From contig CAZMLC010000014.1 of NCBI GenBank assembly GCA_964567125.1, positions 1 to 42,279 of the forward strand: 42,279 nt of DNA, read 5' to 3'. Shown here piece after piece: positions 9,845 through 18,014 of this stretch. Numbering within the stretch: the first letter of the stretch is position 1; every line of letters starts with the position of its first letter. This stretch comes from CAZMLC01 sp964567125. Lineage in GTDB: Bacteria > Verrucomicrobiota > Kiritimatiellia > RFP12 > UBA1067. The position numbers and the translations under genes are program-made. The notes below the pieces were generated by a model that saw nothing but the letters and a program-made list of their open reading frames with translations, did no database searches and was not told the DNA's origin.

Positions 9845-11101
9845 TTAAGGCTGCTGGAATACGGCGTAACTCAGCGGTTCAACGGATGCGTTGCGGTAGC
9901 TGTAAGGCGTTGCGCTGTAGTTGACAACGATTTCCGTTTTGTTACCAAACGTGGTGCGGAAGACCTGAGGAGCAAGTTCATCGTGGGCTTCCATGAACTC
10001 GCATTGCAAATCGGAAAGCGTTTTAAAGCTGTCGTATCCTTTTTTGATGATGGCGATTGATGTCGCCAGCTCTTCGTCGGTGGCGCACGTCAAATCACTG
10101 TTCCCCATCCAGCTCTTATTGTCGCTTTTGAATTTCGAATAAAAATAGTAGATCGGACGACCGCCGAATTCGATCGCCTTCAGCTGGACAAATTTTTCTT
10201 TCGCGGCAGCATTGACGGCTTCGGTAAAGGGATTGTTCAAGACAATGCCGTTGTAGACCAGCTGGTAGAGCGGCGTCAGGCGGTCGACCATCGGATTCTG
10301 CTTGGCGGTCAGCGCGCCGAAGTTGACATACAGGATGTAGTCGAGATGCCCGTTGGCAAAATCGTAAGGTCCTTCAGAGGCAAAACCGCCGAGGCGCTGT
10401 TGCGTCTCCTGCATCATGCGGCTGTACCAGATGGCGCTTTCCTTGGAGGTGCAGGGATGCATCGGGTCCTGGCAGCGGAAGGGCTGCAGGATCGTCATGA
10501 CATCGGAGTAATGGAGTCCGCGGAAACCCAGGTCCGCGATTTTCTGGATTTCGTGCGGGTAAAAGCGCTCGTAGACGCGCTGCGGGCAGAGGTGGTACAT
10601 TTTGCCGCCGCCCCAGCTCGCGTTGGAGAAGGGCTTGCCTGCGGCATCCTTGATCGGCAAATCCCAGCTCCAGCAGTCGGCGATGGTGTAGCCGTCGGTG
10701 CTGTTGGCATGCCCGACGATCTGATAGCCCATGGCTTGCGCATCCTTGATCAGACTGCGCAGCTTCTGTTCACCGCCCAGCGTTTCCTCAACCGGGAAAA
10801 TCTGCGGCCAACGGCCATCGTGGCCCTTGATATTCCAGCCGACTAAGCAGACCTCCACGTCGTGGATGCCCGCCTGTTTGAGCGAGGTCAGGATATCGCG
10901 CACGCGGTCAAAGGTGATCGCAACGTGCATGGGCGGCTCGGTCGCCGGCGTCTGCTCCGGCACCGGCGAGGGCACCGGCTTCCAGCCCTGCCTGATGCGC
11001 AGTTCGATGCTCTTGGCGGCATACGCTAATTCAGGACGCTGCTGCATGCGCGTTTTGATGGGCCGGCAGAGTTCGCGTTCAAAAAGATAGGCGCGGTAGG
11101 T
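9845..11101 (-). CDS. DUF5696-like secreted glycosidase homologue, C-terminal part (split by an assembly gap)
   Basis: This 418-codon stretch is open from the edge of the N run to the stop codon at 9845. Together with 11202-11817 it forms one gene: deleting the 100 N and one copy of the flanking 55-bp repeat gives an uninterrupted 605-residue protein. Visible blocks are AITFDRVRDILTSLKQAGI, VEVCLVGWNIKGHDGR, GYQIVGHANSTDGYTIAD, GLHYSDVMTILQPFRC and PIYYFYSKF. This looks like a (beta/alpha)8 barrel of the DUF5696 type, distantly related to the GH101/GH129 endo-alpha-N-acetylgalactosaminidase group. The family assignment is from memory of its motifs, and the substrate is unknown. It is the last gene of a leftward run that also holds a XylR-like regulator. 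Confidence 0.7.
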   Translation of the reverse strand, partial: TYRAYLFERELCRPIKTRMQQRPELAYAAKSIELRIRQGWKPVPSPVPEQTPATEPPMHVAITFDRVRDILTSLKQAGIHDVEVCLVGWNIKGHDGRWPQIFPVEETLGGEQKLRSLIKDAQAMGYQIVGHANSTDGYTIADCWSWDLPIKDAAGKPFSNASWGGGKMYHLCPQRVYERFYPHEIQKIADLGFRGLHYSDVMTILQPFRCQDPMHPCTSKESAIWYSRMMQETQQRLGGFASEGPYDFANGHLDYILYVNFGALTAKQNPMVDRLTPLYQLVYNGIVLNNPFTEAVNAAAKEKFVQLKAIEFGGRPIYYFYSKFKSDNKSWMGNSDLTCATDEELATSIAIIKKGYDSFKTLSDLQCEFMEAHDELAPQVFRTTFGNKTEIVVNYSATPYSYRNASVEPLSYAVFQQP

Positions 11102-11256
11102 NNNNNNNNNNNNNNNNNNNNNNNNNNNNNNNNNNNNNNNNNNNNNNNNNNNNNNNNNNNNNNNNNNNNNNNNNNNNNNNNNNNNNNNNNNNNNNNNNNN
11201 NTGCGCGTTTTGATGGGCCGGCAGAGTTCGCGTTCAAAAAGATAGGCGCGGTAGGT
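11047..11256. other. Scaffold gap (100 N) flanked by an identical 55-bp direct repeat
   Basis: Positions 11102-11201 are exactly 100 N. The 55 bases before the run (11047-11101) and the 55 bases after it (11202-11256) are identical and both abut it. This is what two contigs that overlap by one k-mer look like when joined with a placeholder gap. Taking out 155 bases leaves 1818 bases from 9845 to 11817, exactly 606 codons including stop. The gap is therefore an assembly artefact inside one intact gene, not a duplication or frameshift in the organism. Confidence 0.9.
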
Positions 11257-11817
11257 CTTCGCCATGCCCGCATAATTGGCGTTATCGCCTTCAAGGGTGT
11301 GGTAACGGACCACGATGTCATCCGGGGGGACAAAGCCGGAAACTTTGAATTTGGGCGCGACGGTATAGAGGCCTTTACGCGCGAGAACTTCAAAATCGAA
11401 TTCATTGCGCAGCGTGACCGCGATGCCGACAAAGGTTTTGCGCGGGGTCTTCATGCCGAAAATCGGCATGTATACTGAGCCGTAAAACGCACTGGGACCA
11501 ATCGCTTTAAAGGTGCCGTTGGTCAGCTTAAAGCTGCCGATACGTCCGCAGGGCGAGACGAAATATCCAGGCTCGCCGATGTGCGCCTGCGCAAAGGCGG
11601 GCAGGAGCTTGACCCATTCAACACCGGCCGGCAGTTCGCTGCGACGTACGCGTACGAAGTAGACCCCGTTGGTCGGCGTGACGTCGATGGTCTTCGTCTC
11701 TTCATGTTTATCCGCATACGTGTAGATCACATCGACAGGATCGGCAACCAGCGCGCTGGCAGCAAGCGTTGCGCAGAAACAGATATGTACCCAGGACCGC
11801 ATATGTAACGTAATCAT
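11202..11817 (-). CDS. DUF5696-like secreted glycosidase homologue, N-terminal part (same gene as 9845-11101)
   Basis: Start ATG at 11817 with GAGGAAG six bases upstream. The first 30 residues (MITLHMRSWVHICFCATLAASALVA then DP) form a signal peptide, so the enzyme is exported. The following 170 residues are a beta-rich domain (SCGRIGSF-like, GSVYMPIFGMKTPRKTFVGIAV, VRYHTLEGDNANYAGMAKTYRAYL) typical of the region before the barrel in this group. The frame runs into the repeat ending KTR and continues at MQQRPELAYAAKS on the other side of the N run. It lies 40 bp downstream of the XylR-like regulator gene and is probably co-transcribed with it. The enzyme's substrate cannot be deduced; the regulator and the adjacent mtlD hint at carbohydrate use. 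Confidence 0.7.
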
Positions 11818-11857
11818 TTTTTCTTCCTCAATGGTGTTGTTGATAGGGTAGTTTTTT

Positions 11858-13072
11858 TTAATGGCAGCTGTCTGTCCGCTGCATTTGACGATAACTGGCC
11901 GGCGGCATGCCAAACGCCTTACGGAAATAGGTTCCCATATGGCTGGCGCTGACAAAGCCGCAGGTCGTGGCGATTTCTTCGACGGGCATTGCGGATTGAC
12001 GCAGATAGTTTTGCGCGCGTTCCAGCCGGATCTGCATGATGGCGTCGTAGATGGTCTTGCCGGTCGCTTTCTTAAAACGGACTTCGAGCAGCCGCCGCGA
12101 AACGCCGAGATGGTTGACGATATCGCTGACCGCGATCGACGTGCCCATATTGATGCGGATCATTTCGCGCGCCCGGGAGACAAGGATGTCGTTGAGCAGG
12201 GGTGTTTCGGTGGACTTGCGCGACGAGAGGCTGGAAAACCCATATTGGATGATGCGCTGTTTGAGCCGGGCGCCGCGCATGAGCTGATCGAGCGTATGCG
12301 CGGCTTCATACCCTGCGCGCTCGGTATCCATTTGAATGCTGGAGAGCTGGGGATGGGTCGTCTCGCAGATCATGACATCGTTGTCGACGCCCAGCACCGC
12401 GACTTCGTCAGGGATGCGTATGTTCACTTTGAGGCACGCATCCATAACCTGCAGGGCGCGACTGTCATTGGCTGCAAAAATGGCAATGGGCTTGGGCAGG
12501 GTTTTGAGCCATTGGCTCAGATGAATCTGTTCGCTGAGAAAGTCGTTCTGCTGCTCTTCCGTCAGCTTGGGGTAGAGGGTGCAGGGAAATCCGGCATCTT
12601 CAATGGTTTCGCGGAAGAGAGCGCACCGTTCTGACGACCAAGAGACATCGTGCACTTCGCCGACATAGGCGAAATGATTGAATTTACGCTCCAGCAGATG
12701 GTGCGCGGCACCCAAGGCCACAGAGCGGTTGTCGCACATGACGCGGTGCTTCTGATTCATGGGATGCGCGGAGCGGAGCATGTTGTCCGAAAGGTGGGCG
12801 AGCACCATGGGCGTCTTGCACGTATCCATCCACGGTTCGTAATACCCTTCGCCAATACCGTCGCCCATGTAGATCATCATGCCGGAAAAGCTGCCCTTGG
12901 CCGCGGAGGTCAACAGGCGTTGCTCCCCGTCGCGTCCGCCGATGATATGGATCGACCAGGGGCCGTTGAGCTGGGCATACCGCAGGACACCGCTGAGGAG
13001 TTCGCGCATCGTGACGATCGAGGTTGGTAAACAGAGTGCAACTTCGGGAATCTTTGTGCGGATCCGGGCCAT
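11858..13072 (-). CDS. XylR-like AraC-family transcriptional regulator
   Basis: 404 residues, close to the usual 390 of XylR-type regulators. Residues 1-275 form a periplasmic-binding-protein/LacI-like sugar sensor (VALCLPTSIVTMRELLSGVLRY, FAANDSRALQVMDAC, IPDEVAVLGVDNDVMICE). Residues 295-400 form an AraC/XylS domain with two helix-turn-helix units (SDIVNHLGVSRRLLEVRFKK and VEEIATTCGFVSASHMGTYF). This architecture binds a sugar in the N-terminal domain and DNA at the C-terminus, usually activating sugar-catabolic genes. The start ATG at 13072 has AAGGAA upstream and lies 8 bp after the mtlD stop, so it is probably co-transcribed with mtlD. No xylose genes are nearby. The likely targets are the flanking glycosidase and mtlD, which is inference. 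Confidence 0.88.
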   Translation of the reverse strand: MARIRTKIPEVALCLPTSIVTMRELLSGVLRYAQLNGPWSIHIIGGRDGEQRLLTSAAKGSFSGMMIYMGDGIGEGYYEPWMDTCKTPMVLAHLSDNMLRSAHPMNQKHRVMCDNRSVALGAAHHLLERKFNHFAYVGEVHDVSWSSERCALFRETIEDAGFPCTLYPKLTEEQQNDFLSEQIHLSQWLKTLPKPIAIFAANDSRALQVMDACLKVNIRIPDEVAVLGVDNDVMICETTHPQLSSIQMDTERAGYEAAHTLDQLMRGARLKQRIIQYGFSSLSSRKSTETPLLNDILVSRAREMIRINMGTSIAVSDIVNHLGVSRRLLEVRFKKATGKTIYDAIMQIRLERAQNYLRQSAMPVEEIATTCGFVSASHMGTYFRKAFGMPPASYRQMQRTDSCH

Positions 13073-13080
13073 AGTATTCC

Positions 13081-14325
13081 TTAAATAATCTTACGCTCAG
13101 CAAGGACTTTTGCATGCAGGGATTCCGCTTCCGCGAGAATCTCTTCCAGCGTTGAACCGTTTTTCAGTTTTATATAATACGCACAGATTTGTGCGCGTGT
13201 CGAGTCGCTTTGTAAACCGCACATGGTGGCCAATGTGGTCGCCGGACCCTCCTTCTCAACGTGGTCACGGAGCGTTGCAGTGCCCGGGTCATCGGGATTT
13301 TCGAAGAGCAGTCCCGCAGCGAGGCCAATGCTGATATAAACCGGGGGAATGCCCTCGGTTTCGCAGAGCTGGAGCGTTGCAATGAAACGATCGTTTTTCG
13401 ATAATTTGCGCAACGTGTCGCGTCCGACGCGCGCGATCGTATCACCCAGCCGCTGGTTGGCAAAGCGCAACAGAAGGTCGCTGATGTGATCCAGGATCTC
13501 GTGCAGGGGAATTGAGAAATGGCGGGAAAGGGCGTAGGCCGCCTCGGTCATGGCGCGTTGGGCGATCAGTTTGATCACCGGGGTCTGCATGGCCTGCCCG
13601 ATGGTGGCATGGCCTTCACGGGCACCTAGGTAGGCCACGAGGGCATGGCCCATATTATGGACGAAAAGCTTGCGGCGGATAAAATATTCGAAGGGCGCGA
13701 AGGGATGGAGATTCGGTACCTGCGGCAGGGGACCCTTAAAGGCGGCTTTGTCGATGGGAAGCTGGCAGTAGCGCTCGACGCAGACGCGCAGCGGGTTGCC
13801 GCGCTGCATGGCTTCAGTCATGACGGGGACCATCCGCCCGATCGAGGCTTCGGAGAGTCCGACGTACATCTCGAAAAGGCGCTGTTCGGCAGGCGCTAGC
13901 AGTGCAATTAGTTCGCGGCGCATATACGCGTCAGCATCGAGCAGATTTTCGCAGATGATGATGTTGAACGGCTCGAAATTCTGCATGGCCCAGCGTTTGC
14001 GCAGCCCCTCGGCGATCAGCGGCAGGATTTTCGGGAAGATATTCACGCCGACAGCGGTGGCCATCAGATCCGCATGGGCGATCGTGTTCATGACCGCAGG
14101 GAGGTCCGCGCCATGGACGCCGTAGACGTTTTCAACCCAAAGATCCGTATCGCCGTCCGGTTCCACGATCGTGACCGGGTAGCGATGATCGCGGTTGAGG
14201 TTTTCGATCAGCGCGGTATTGACATCAATAAAGCAGACCGTATATCCGGCTGCGGAAAACAGTTGACCGATAAAACCGCGCCCGATATTGCCAGCTCCAT
14301 ATTGGACAAACAGTTTCTGACTCAT
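13081..14325 (-). CDS. mtlD: Mannitol-1-phosphate 5-dehydrogenase
   Basis: 414 residues; E. coli MtlD is about 382. It interconverts mannitol 1-phosphate and fructose 6-phosphate with NAD(H) in the cytoplasm. The N-terminal Rossmann motif is QYGAGNIGRGFIGQLFSAAG, followed by an acidic residue at the end of the second strand (CFIDVN). The family signature VGLSEASIGRMVP and the C-terminal-domain KLFVHNMGHA motif, with the Lys and His of the polyol-dehydrogenase active site, are intact. The start at 14325 is chosen because the GAGNIGRG motif follows directly and AGGGAATG precedes it; the frame extends 36 residues further upstream into the preceding gene. It begins 13 bp after the permease stop. 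No mannitol transporter is in the window, so the substrate may come from intracellular fructose 6-phosphate reduction or a distant transporter. Confidence 0.9.
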   Translation of the reverse strand: MSQKLFVQYGAGNIGRGFIGQLFSAAGYTVCFIDVNTALIENLNRDHRYPVTIVEPDGDTDLWVENVYGVHGADLPAVMNTIAHADLMATAVGVNIFPKILPLIAEGLRKRWAMQNFEPFNIIICENLLDADAYMRRELIALLAPAEQRLFEMYVGLSEASIGRMVPVMTEAMQRGNPLRVCVERYCQLPIDKAAFKGPLPQVPNLHPFAPFEYFIRRKLFVHNMGHALVAYLGAREGHATIGQAMQTPVIKLIAQRAMTEAAYALSRHFSIPLHEILDHISDLLLRFANQRLGDTIARVGRDTLRKLSKNDRFIATLQLCETEGIPPVYISIGLAAGLLFENPDDPGTATLRDHVEKEGPATTLATMCGLQSDSTRAQICAYYIKLKNGSTLEEILAEAESLHAKVLAERKII

Positions 14326-14338
14326 TTCTGCACATTCC

Positions 14339-15613
14339 CTATTCGTGACGCAAGGCGTCAATGGGGTCGAGCATGGAGGCGCGCGTAGCAGGGTATAAGC
14401 CGAAGATAATGCCGATGAACGCGCTGATTCCAAAAGCTAAAATAAGGCTATAAGGTTGAATCACGGTGGGCATTCCCGTGGCAAAGGTGATGATGAACGG
14501 AATGGCGATCCCGACCGCGAGGCCGATGATTCCTCCGCCGATCGAAAGGACGCAGGTGTTGATCAGGAACTGCATCACGATCCAGCTGCGTCGCGCACCA
14601 ATCGCGCGGCGGATACCGATCTCCTTGGTCCGCTCCGTGACCGAGGCGAGCATGATATTCATGATGCCGATGCCGCCGACAAGCAGGCTGATGCCGGCAA
14701 TCGCCCCCAGCACAATATTGTAGGTGCGTTTTGTACGCTCCGCTTCGCGCAGCAGGGTGAGCGGGACATCGACTTTAAAATCTTTTTTCTTATGGTAGCG
14801 GCTCAGCATGGCCTCGATGGCCTTGCTGCCGCCTTCGACCGTCTCCGTGCTGACCATCTTGACGATAATCTGGCTGAGTTCGACCTTTTCGCCCTCCATG
14901 CCGCCTGCGGAATAACGGATATTGGCTTCACCAAAGAGCCGCGTTCCCGTCGAAATCGGGATGTAGACATCCGCTTCACTGTCGGGAGCACGCACGGTCC
15001 CGCCATCTTCATTCTTGACGACGCCGATGACCTCAAACATACCTGAGGCAATACGGATCCGTTCGCCCGTGACGCCTTCGCCCGCAAGCAGTCGGCGGAC
15101 ACCTTGTTCGGTGAGCACGCAGACATTGGCGAGCGTGAGGAGATCGTTTTCCGTAAGCACACGTCCAGCCAGCAGGGGACGCTGGACAACGTCGAACCAG
15201 GAGGGGATCGTCTCGACGACGCGCAGTTCAACCTGTTTTTCACCCACGCGCGCCATGCGACGCGTCATGCGTGCGGGGACCGTCAGCTGCACGTTCGGAA
15301 TGGTTTCCTTGATGCGGATCTCGTCATCGTAAAGCAAGCCATAGATGGCCAGACGGCCTTGTTGCCCACTGACGTTGCCGCCCTCATCCGAGGTCGGTTT
15401 TACGGAAACCAACATGATGTTCTGGCTGCCGAGGCGTTTGATCGAATCCAGCGCTTGCTGACTGGCGCCTTCGCCGACAGCCAGCATGGCGATTACGCTC
15501 CCGACACCGAAGACGACGCCGAGCATGGTTAAGGCGGATCGTGTTTTGTGACGCCATACGTCGGTAAGCCCAAGGCGGATGAACGGCAGGAAGTTGTGGA
15601 GCTGTTTCATCAT
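14339..15613 (-). CDS. MacB-type ABC transporter permease
   Basis: 424 residues. An N-terminal membrane segment (TRSALTMLGVVFGVGSVIAML) is followed by a periplasmic MacB-PCD-like domain (about residues 45-270). Three C-terminal membrane helices of the FtsX fold come next, with the family segment ERTKEIGIRRAIGARRSWI between the first two and a YPATRASMLDPIDALRHE end. In the MacAB-TolC group such permeases transmit ATPase motion to the periplasm rather than opening a channel, driving export of macrolides, peptides or lipids. The ATPase is a separate gene here, as in LolCDE and many YknXYZ-type systems, so this is a half of a split MacB. The ATG at 15613 overlaps the ATPase stop by 4 bp (ATGA), indicating translational coupling. 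The cargo is unknown. Confidence 0.9.
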   Translation of the reverse strand: MMKQLHNFLPFIRLGLTDVWRHKTRSALTMLGVVFGVGSVIAMLAVGEGASQQALDSIKRLGSQNIMLVSVKPTSDEGGNVSGQQGRLAIYGLLYDDEIRIKETIPNVQLTVPARMTRRMARVGEKQVELRVVETIPSWFDVVQRPLLAGRVLTENDLLTLANVCVLTEQGVRRLLAGEGVTGERIRIASGMFEVIGVVKNEDGGTVRAPDSEADVYIPISTGTRLFGEANIRYSAGGMEGEKVELSQIIVKMVSTETVEGGSKAIEAMLSRYHKKKDFKVDVPLTLLREAERTKRTYNIVLGAIAGISLLVGGIGIMNIMLASVTERTKEIGIRRAIGARRSWIVMQFLINTCVLSIGGGIIGLAVGIAIPFIITFATGMPTVIQPYSLILAFGISAFIGIIFGLYPATRASMLDPIDALRHE

Positions 15614-16341
15614 GGTTGCGCCTCCTTTTCATGGACTGAGGCGACCAGGCCATCGCGAAGCACAATGCACCCTTTGGCATACTCGGCAATGTCGGGTTCG
15701 TGCGTCACAACGATAATGGTCTTTCCCTGCTGATAAAGCTCATCGAATAACGCCATGATCTGGATGCTGGTTGCGCTGTCGAGATTGCCGGTGGGTTCAT
15801 CCGCGAGCAAGACGGCGGGATCGTTCGCCAGCGCGCGTGCGACAGCGACGCGTTGGCGCTGACCGCCGGAGAGTTCAGACGGCAGATGCTTGAGGCGGTG
15901 TGAAATGCCGACGCGTTCAGCGAGCAAGCGCGCTTTTGCCACGCGCTCCGCATGCGGCACACCCAGATACATCAGGGGCATCTCGATGTTTTCACAGACG
16001 GTCAATTGCGGAATCAGGTGAAAGCTTTGAAAGATGAAGCCGAGGTTGCGCAGACGATGGTCGCTGAGCTGGTTATCATCCATGGACGCAACGTTTTCGC
16101 CGTTGAGCCAATAGGCCCCTGTTGAGGGCCGATCCAGACATCCCAGAATATTGAGCATGGTGCTCTTGCCCGAACCGCTCGGCCCCATAATCGCCCAGTA
16201 TGACCCTTTGCGAATAGAAAACGAGACGCCGTCGAGCGCACGTACCGTCTCATCGCCAACGCGGTAGTGACGCGTCACGGCATCAAGTCGGACAACCTCG
16301 TTTTTCGCAGGGACATGAACGTTTTGGGCTACAGCGCTCAT
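15610..16341 (-). CDS. MacB/LolD-type ABC transporter ATPase
   Basis: 243 residues, the normal length for a stand-alone ATPase. Motifs are complete: Walker A GPSGSGKST (about residues 53-61), Q-loop FIFQSFHLIPQLT, signature LSGGQRQRVAVARAL, Walker B AVLLADEPTGNLD and switch His in VVTHEPDIA. It energises the permease encoded immediately after it, together with the HlyD-type adaptor and outer-membrane protein encoded before it. The start at 16341 has AGGAG nine bases upstream and overlaps the adaptor stop by 4 bp. The tight ATGA overlaps at both ends show the three inner-membrane components are made as a unit. It has no C-terminal fusion to the permease, unlike E. coli MacB. Confidence 0.93.
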   Translation of the reverse strand: MSAVAQNVHVPAKNEVVRLDAVTRHYRVGDETVRALDGVSFSIRKGSYWAIMGPSGSGKSTMLNILGCLDRPSTGAYWLNGENVASMDDNQLSDHRLRNLGFIFQSFHLIPQLTVCENIEMPLMYLGVPHAERVAKARLLAERVGISHRLKHLPSELSGGQRQRVAVARALANDPAVLLADEPTGNLDSATSIQIMALFDELYQQGKTIIVVTHEPDIAEYAKGCIVLRDGLVASVHEKEAQP

Positions 16342-18014
16342 GGGGTGGTCGCTCCTGCCGGTGGTGGTGTGCGGGGCACGCCTTCTTTGTGTTTTTTTGG
16401 TGCCTTGGCCTTATGCGGCGCTGCTAGCGCATCCCCTGCCGCTGTTTGGGTGTGCTTGGGCCCTGCATTTGTTGTACTGGCTGGCGGTTTTTCCAGCGGC
16501 TGTGCGTCCTGCTGTTCCTGCAAGGCGCGGTGCGTCTCGGCATCGTTACTCTTCTGCTCCTTGATGGGCGGAGCCAGCATGACCTCGTCACCCTCATGAA
16601 GACCCTCTTTGACATGAACCATACGATTGTTGTCCATGCCAACCTGTACCGCACGCGGCTGCCAGGTGTTGCCTGCACGCACATAGACCGTCGGTATGCC
16701 GTTTTCGCGGACCACGCATTGCACGGGGATATAGAGCGCCCGATCATAGGATTCCTTGAGCAATTCGACAGAACAGCTCATTCCAGGGCGTACGTTCATC
16801 TCCTCGAAATTACATTCGATTTCGCATTTATAGAGCTTGAGGTCCGGATTAAGCTGCGCACTTTGTCCGTCAGGCAGTAACCCTATTTTGACGAGTTTTC
16901 CTTTAAAGGTTTTCCCGGGAAAAGCGTCGACCTTGATCTGCGCGACCATGTTGAGCGAAATTTTATTCAGACTGGCTTCAGGAACCATGGTTTCCACGAT
17001 CATGCCCGATTCAAGCGGAATGTAGATCAACTCCTGACGCTGCACGGCCGTTGAGCCTACGGAGAGGGGCTTGATCCACCATTGACGGCGGGCGATCAAT
17101 ACGGTTGAGGCATAGAGGACGATACCGTTGGTGGGCGCGTAAATTTTGCTCTTTTCAATCTGCACGCGCAGTTCTTCAAGTCGATTGGTGGCGCGCATGT
17201 GTTCACGCAGGCGCGAACGCAACTCGGACTCGATCTGACGGATCGTTGCTTTATTTTGCCACGCGGTCCGGTTCAACGTGCGTTCCGCGCGCCGCAGGGA
17301 GCTGGCCAGCACGGATTTCTGCTGCACCATGGTATAGTTGGTCAGCACGTTCATCTTGGTCTGGGCCATTTCAAGCGAAATGGTTTTCTGCTGCAGGGAG
17401 AGTTCATCCGCCTGCAACTCTGTGCGGGTGACAAAACCTTCTTTGGCGAGTCGCTGTGACCATTCCACCCGCTCCGCGGCACGTTGAAGCTCTTCGTTCG
17501 CCAGGGCGATGTCGGCGTTGTATTGCCGCAGTTGTTGGGGGAAATCACCTTGTTCGTATTTTTCACGCGCCATTTTAGCCAGCGAAATATCGACTTCGCG
17601 ATCAAGCAGGATCGATTCGTTCTCATTCTGGGTGATGCCGAGCTTTTCCTGGGAAATGATCAAGGATGCTTCAGCGTTAGCCACCACAATCTCTTGCTCT
17701 TTATATTTTTCGCACAGATCGCTGGAGTTAAACTCAAGCAAAAGATCGCCACCTTTTACAGGCGTTCCTTCATCGATCACCCAGATGACGGTGTTGTTGC
17801 CTTCCAATTCGCTGGTGATTGTGACTTTGTCACGGCTTTGAATCGATCCCGATGAGGTGACCGAAATGGTCAGCGGACCGCGCTGCGCCTTGATGGTCGG
17901 GATCGCATCTTCTTGCTGGCCATGGCCTTTGCGGAGCAAAGCAAATCCAAGTACGACGCAAAACGCGACGCTCCCGATGAGTAGCCATTTTTTGGTGATG
18001 TATTTCTTAATCAT
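16338..18014 (-). CDS. HlyD/MacA-family periplasmic adaptor (membrane fusion protein)
   Basis: 558 residues from the ATG at 18014, which overlaps the TolC-like stop codon by 8 bp and has GGAG nine bases upstream. An ATG at 18029 is the alternative. A single N-terminal membrane helix (KWLLIGSVAFCVVLGFALL) is followed by a biotinyl-lipoyl-like half (ITSELEGNNTVIWVIDEGTPVKGGDLLLEF). A long alpha-helical hairpin spans roughly residues 100-290 and is rich in Glu, Arg and Gln. A beta-barrel domain follows (IYAPTNGIVLYAS, GMIVETMVPEASLNKI). It should link the MacB-type inner-membrane complex to the outer-membrane channel. At about 560 residues it is longer than MacA (about 370), through an extended hairpin and a 70-residue Lys/Pro/Ala-rich, probably disordered C-terminal tail. 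Confidence 0.88.
   Translation of the reverse strand: MIKKYITKKWLLIGSVAFCVVLGFALLRKGHGQQEDAIPTIKAQRGPLTISVTSSGSIQSRDKVTITSELEGNNTVIWVIDEGTPVKGGDLLLEFNSSDLCEKYKEQEIVVANAEASLIISQEKLGITQNENESILLDREVDISLAKMAREKYEQGDFPQQLRQYNADIALANEELQRAAERVEWSQRLAKEGFVTRTELQADELSLQQKTISLEMAQTKMNVLTNYTMVQQKSVLASSLRRAERTLNRTAWQNKATIRQIESELRSRLREHMRATNRLEELRVQIEKSKIYAPTNGIVLYASTVLIARRQWWIKPLSVGSTAVQRQELIYIPLESGMIVETMVPEASLNKISLNMVAQIKVDAFPGKTFKGKLVKIGLLPDGQSAQLNPDLKLYKCEIECNFEEMNVRPGMSCSVELLKESYDRALYIPVQCVVRENGIPTVYVRAGNTWQPRAVQVGMDNNRMVHVKEGLHEGDEVMLAPPIKEQKSNDAETHRALQEQQDAQPLEKPPASTTNAGPKHTQTAAGDALAAPHKAKAPKKHKEGVPRTPPPAGATTP

Noticed and set aside
11047..11256. 55-bp direct repeat considered as a target-site duplication or att site
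   Set aside because: It abuts an N run on both sides and lies inside a reading frame restored by removing one copy, so it is an assembly overlap.
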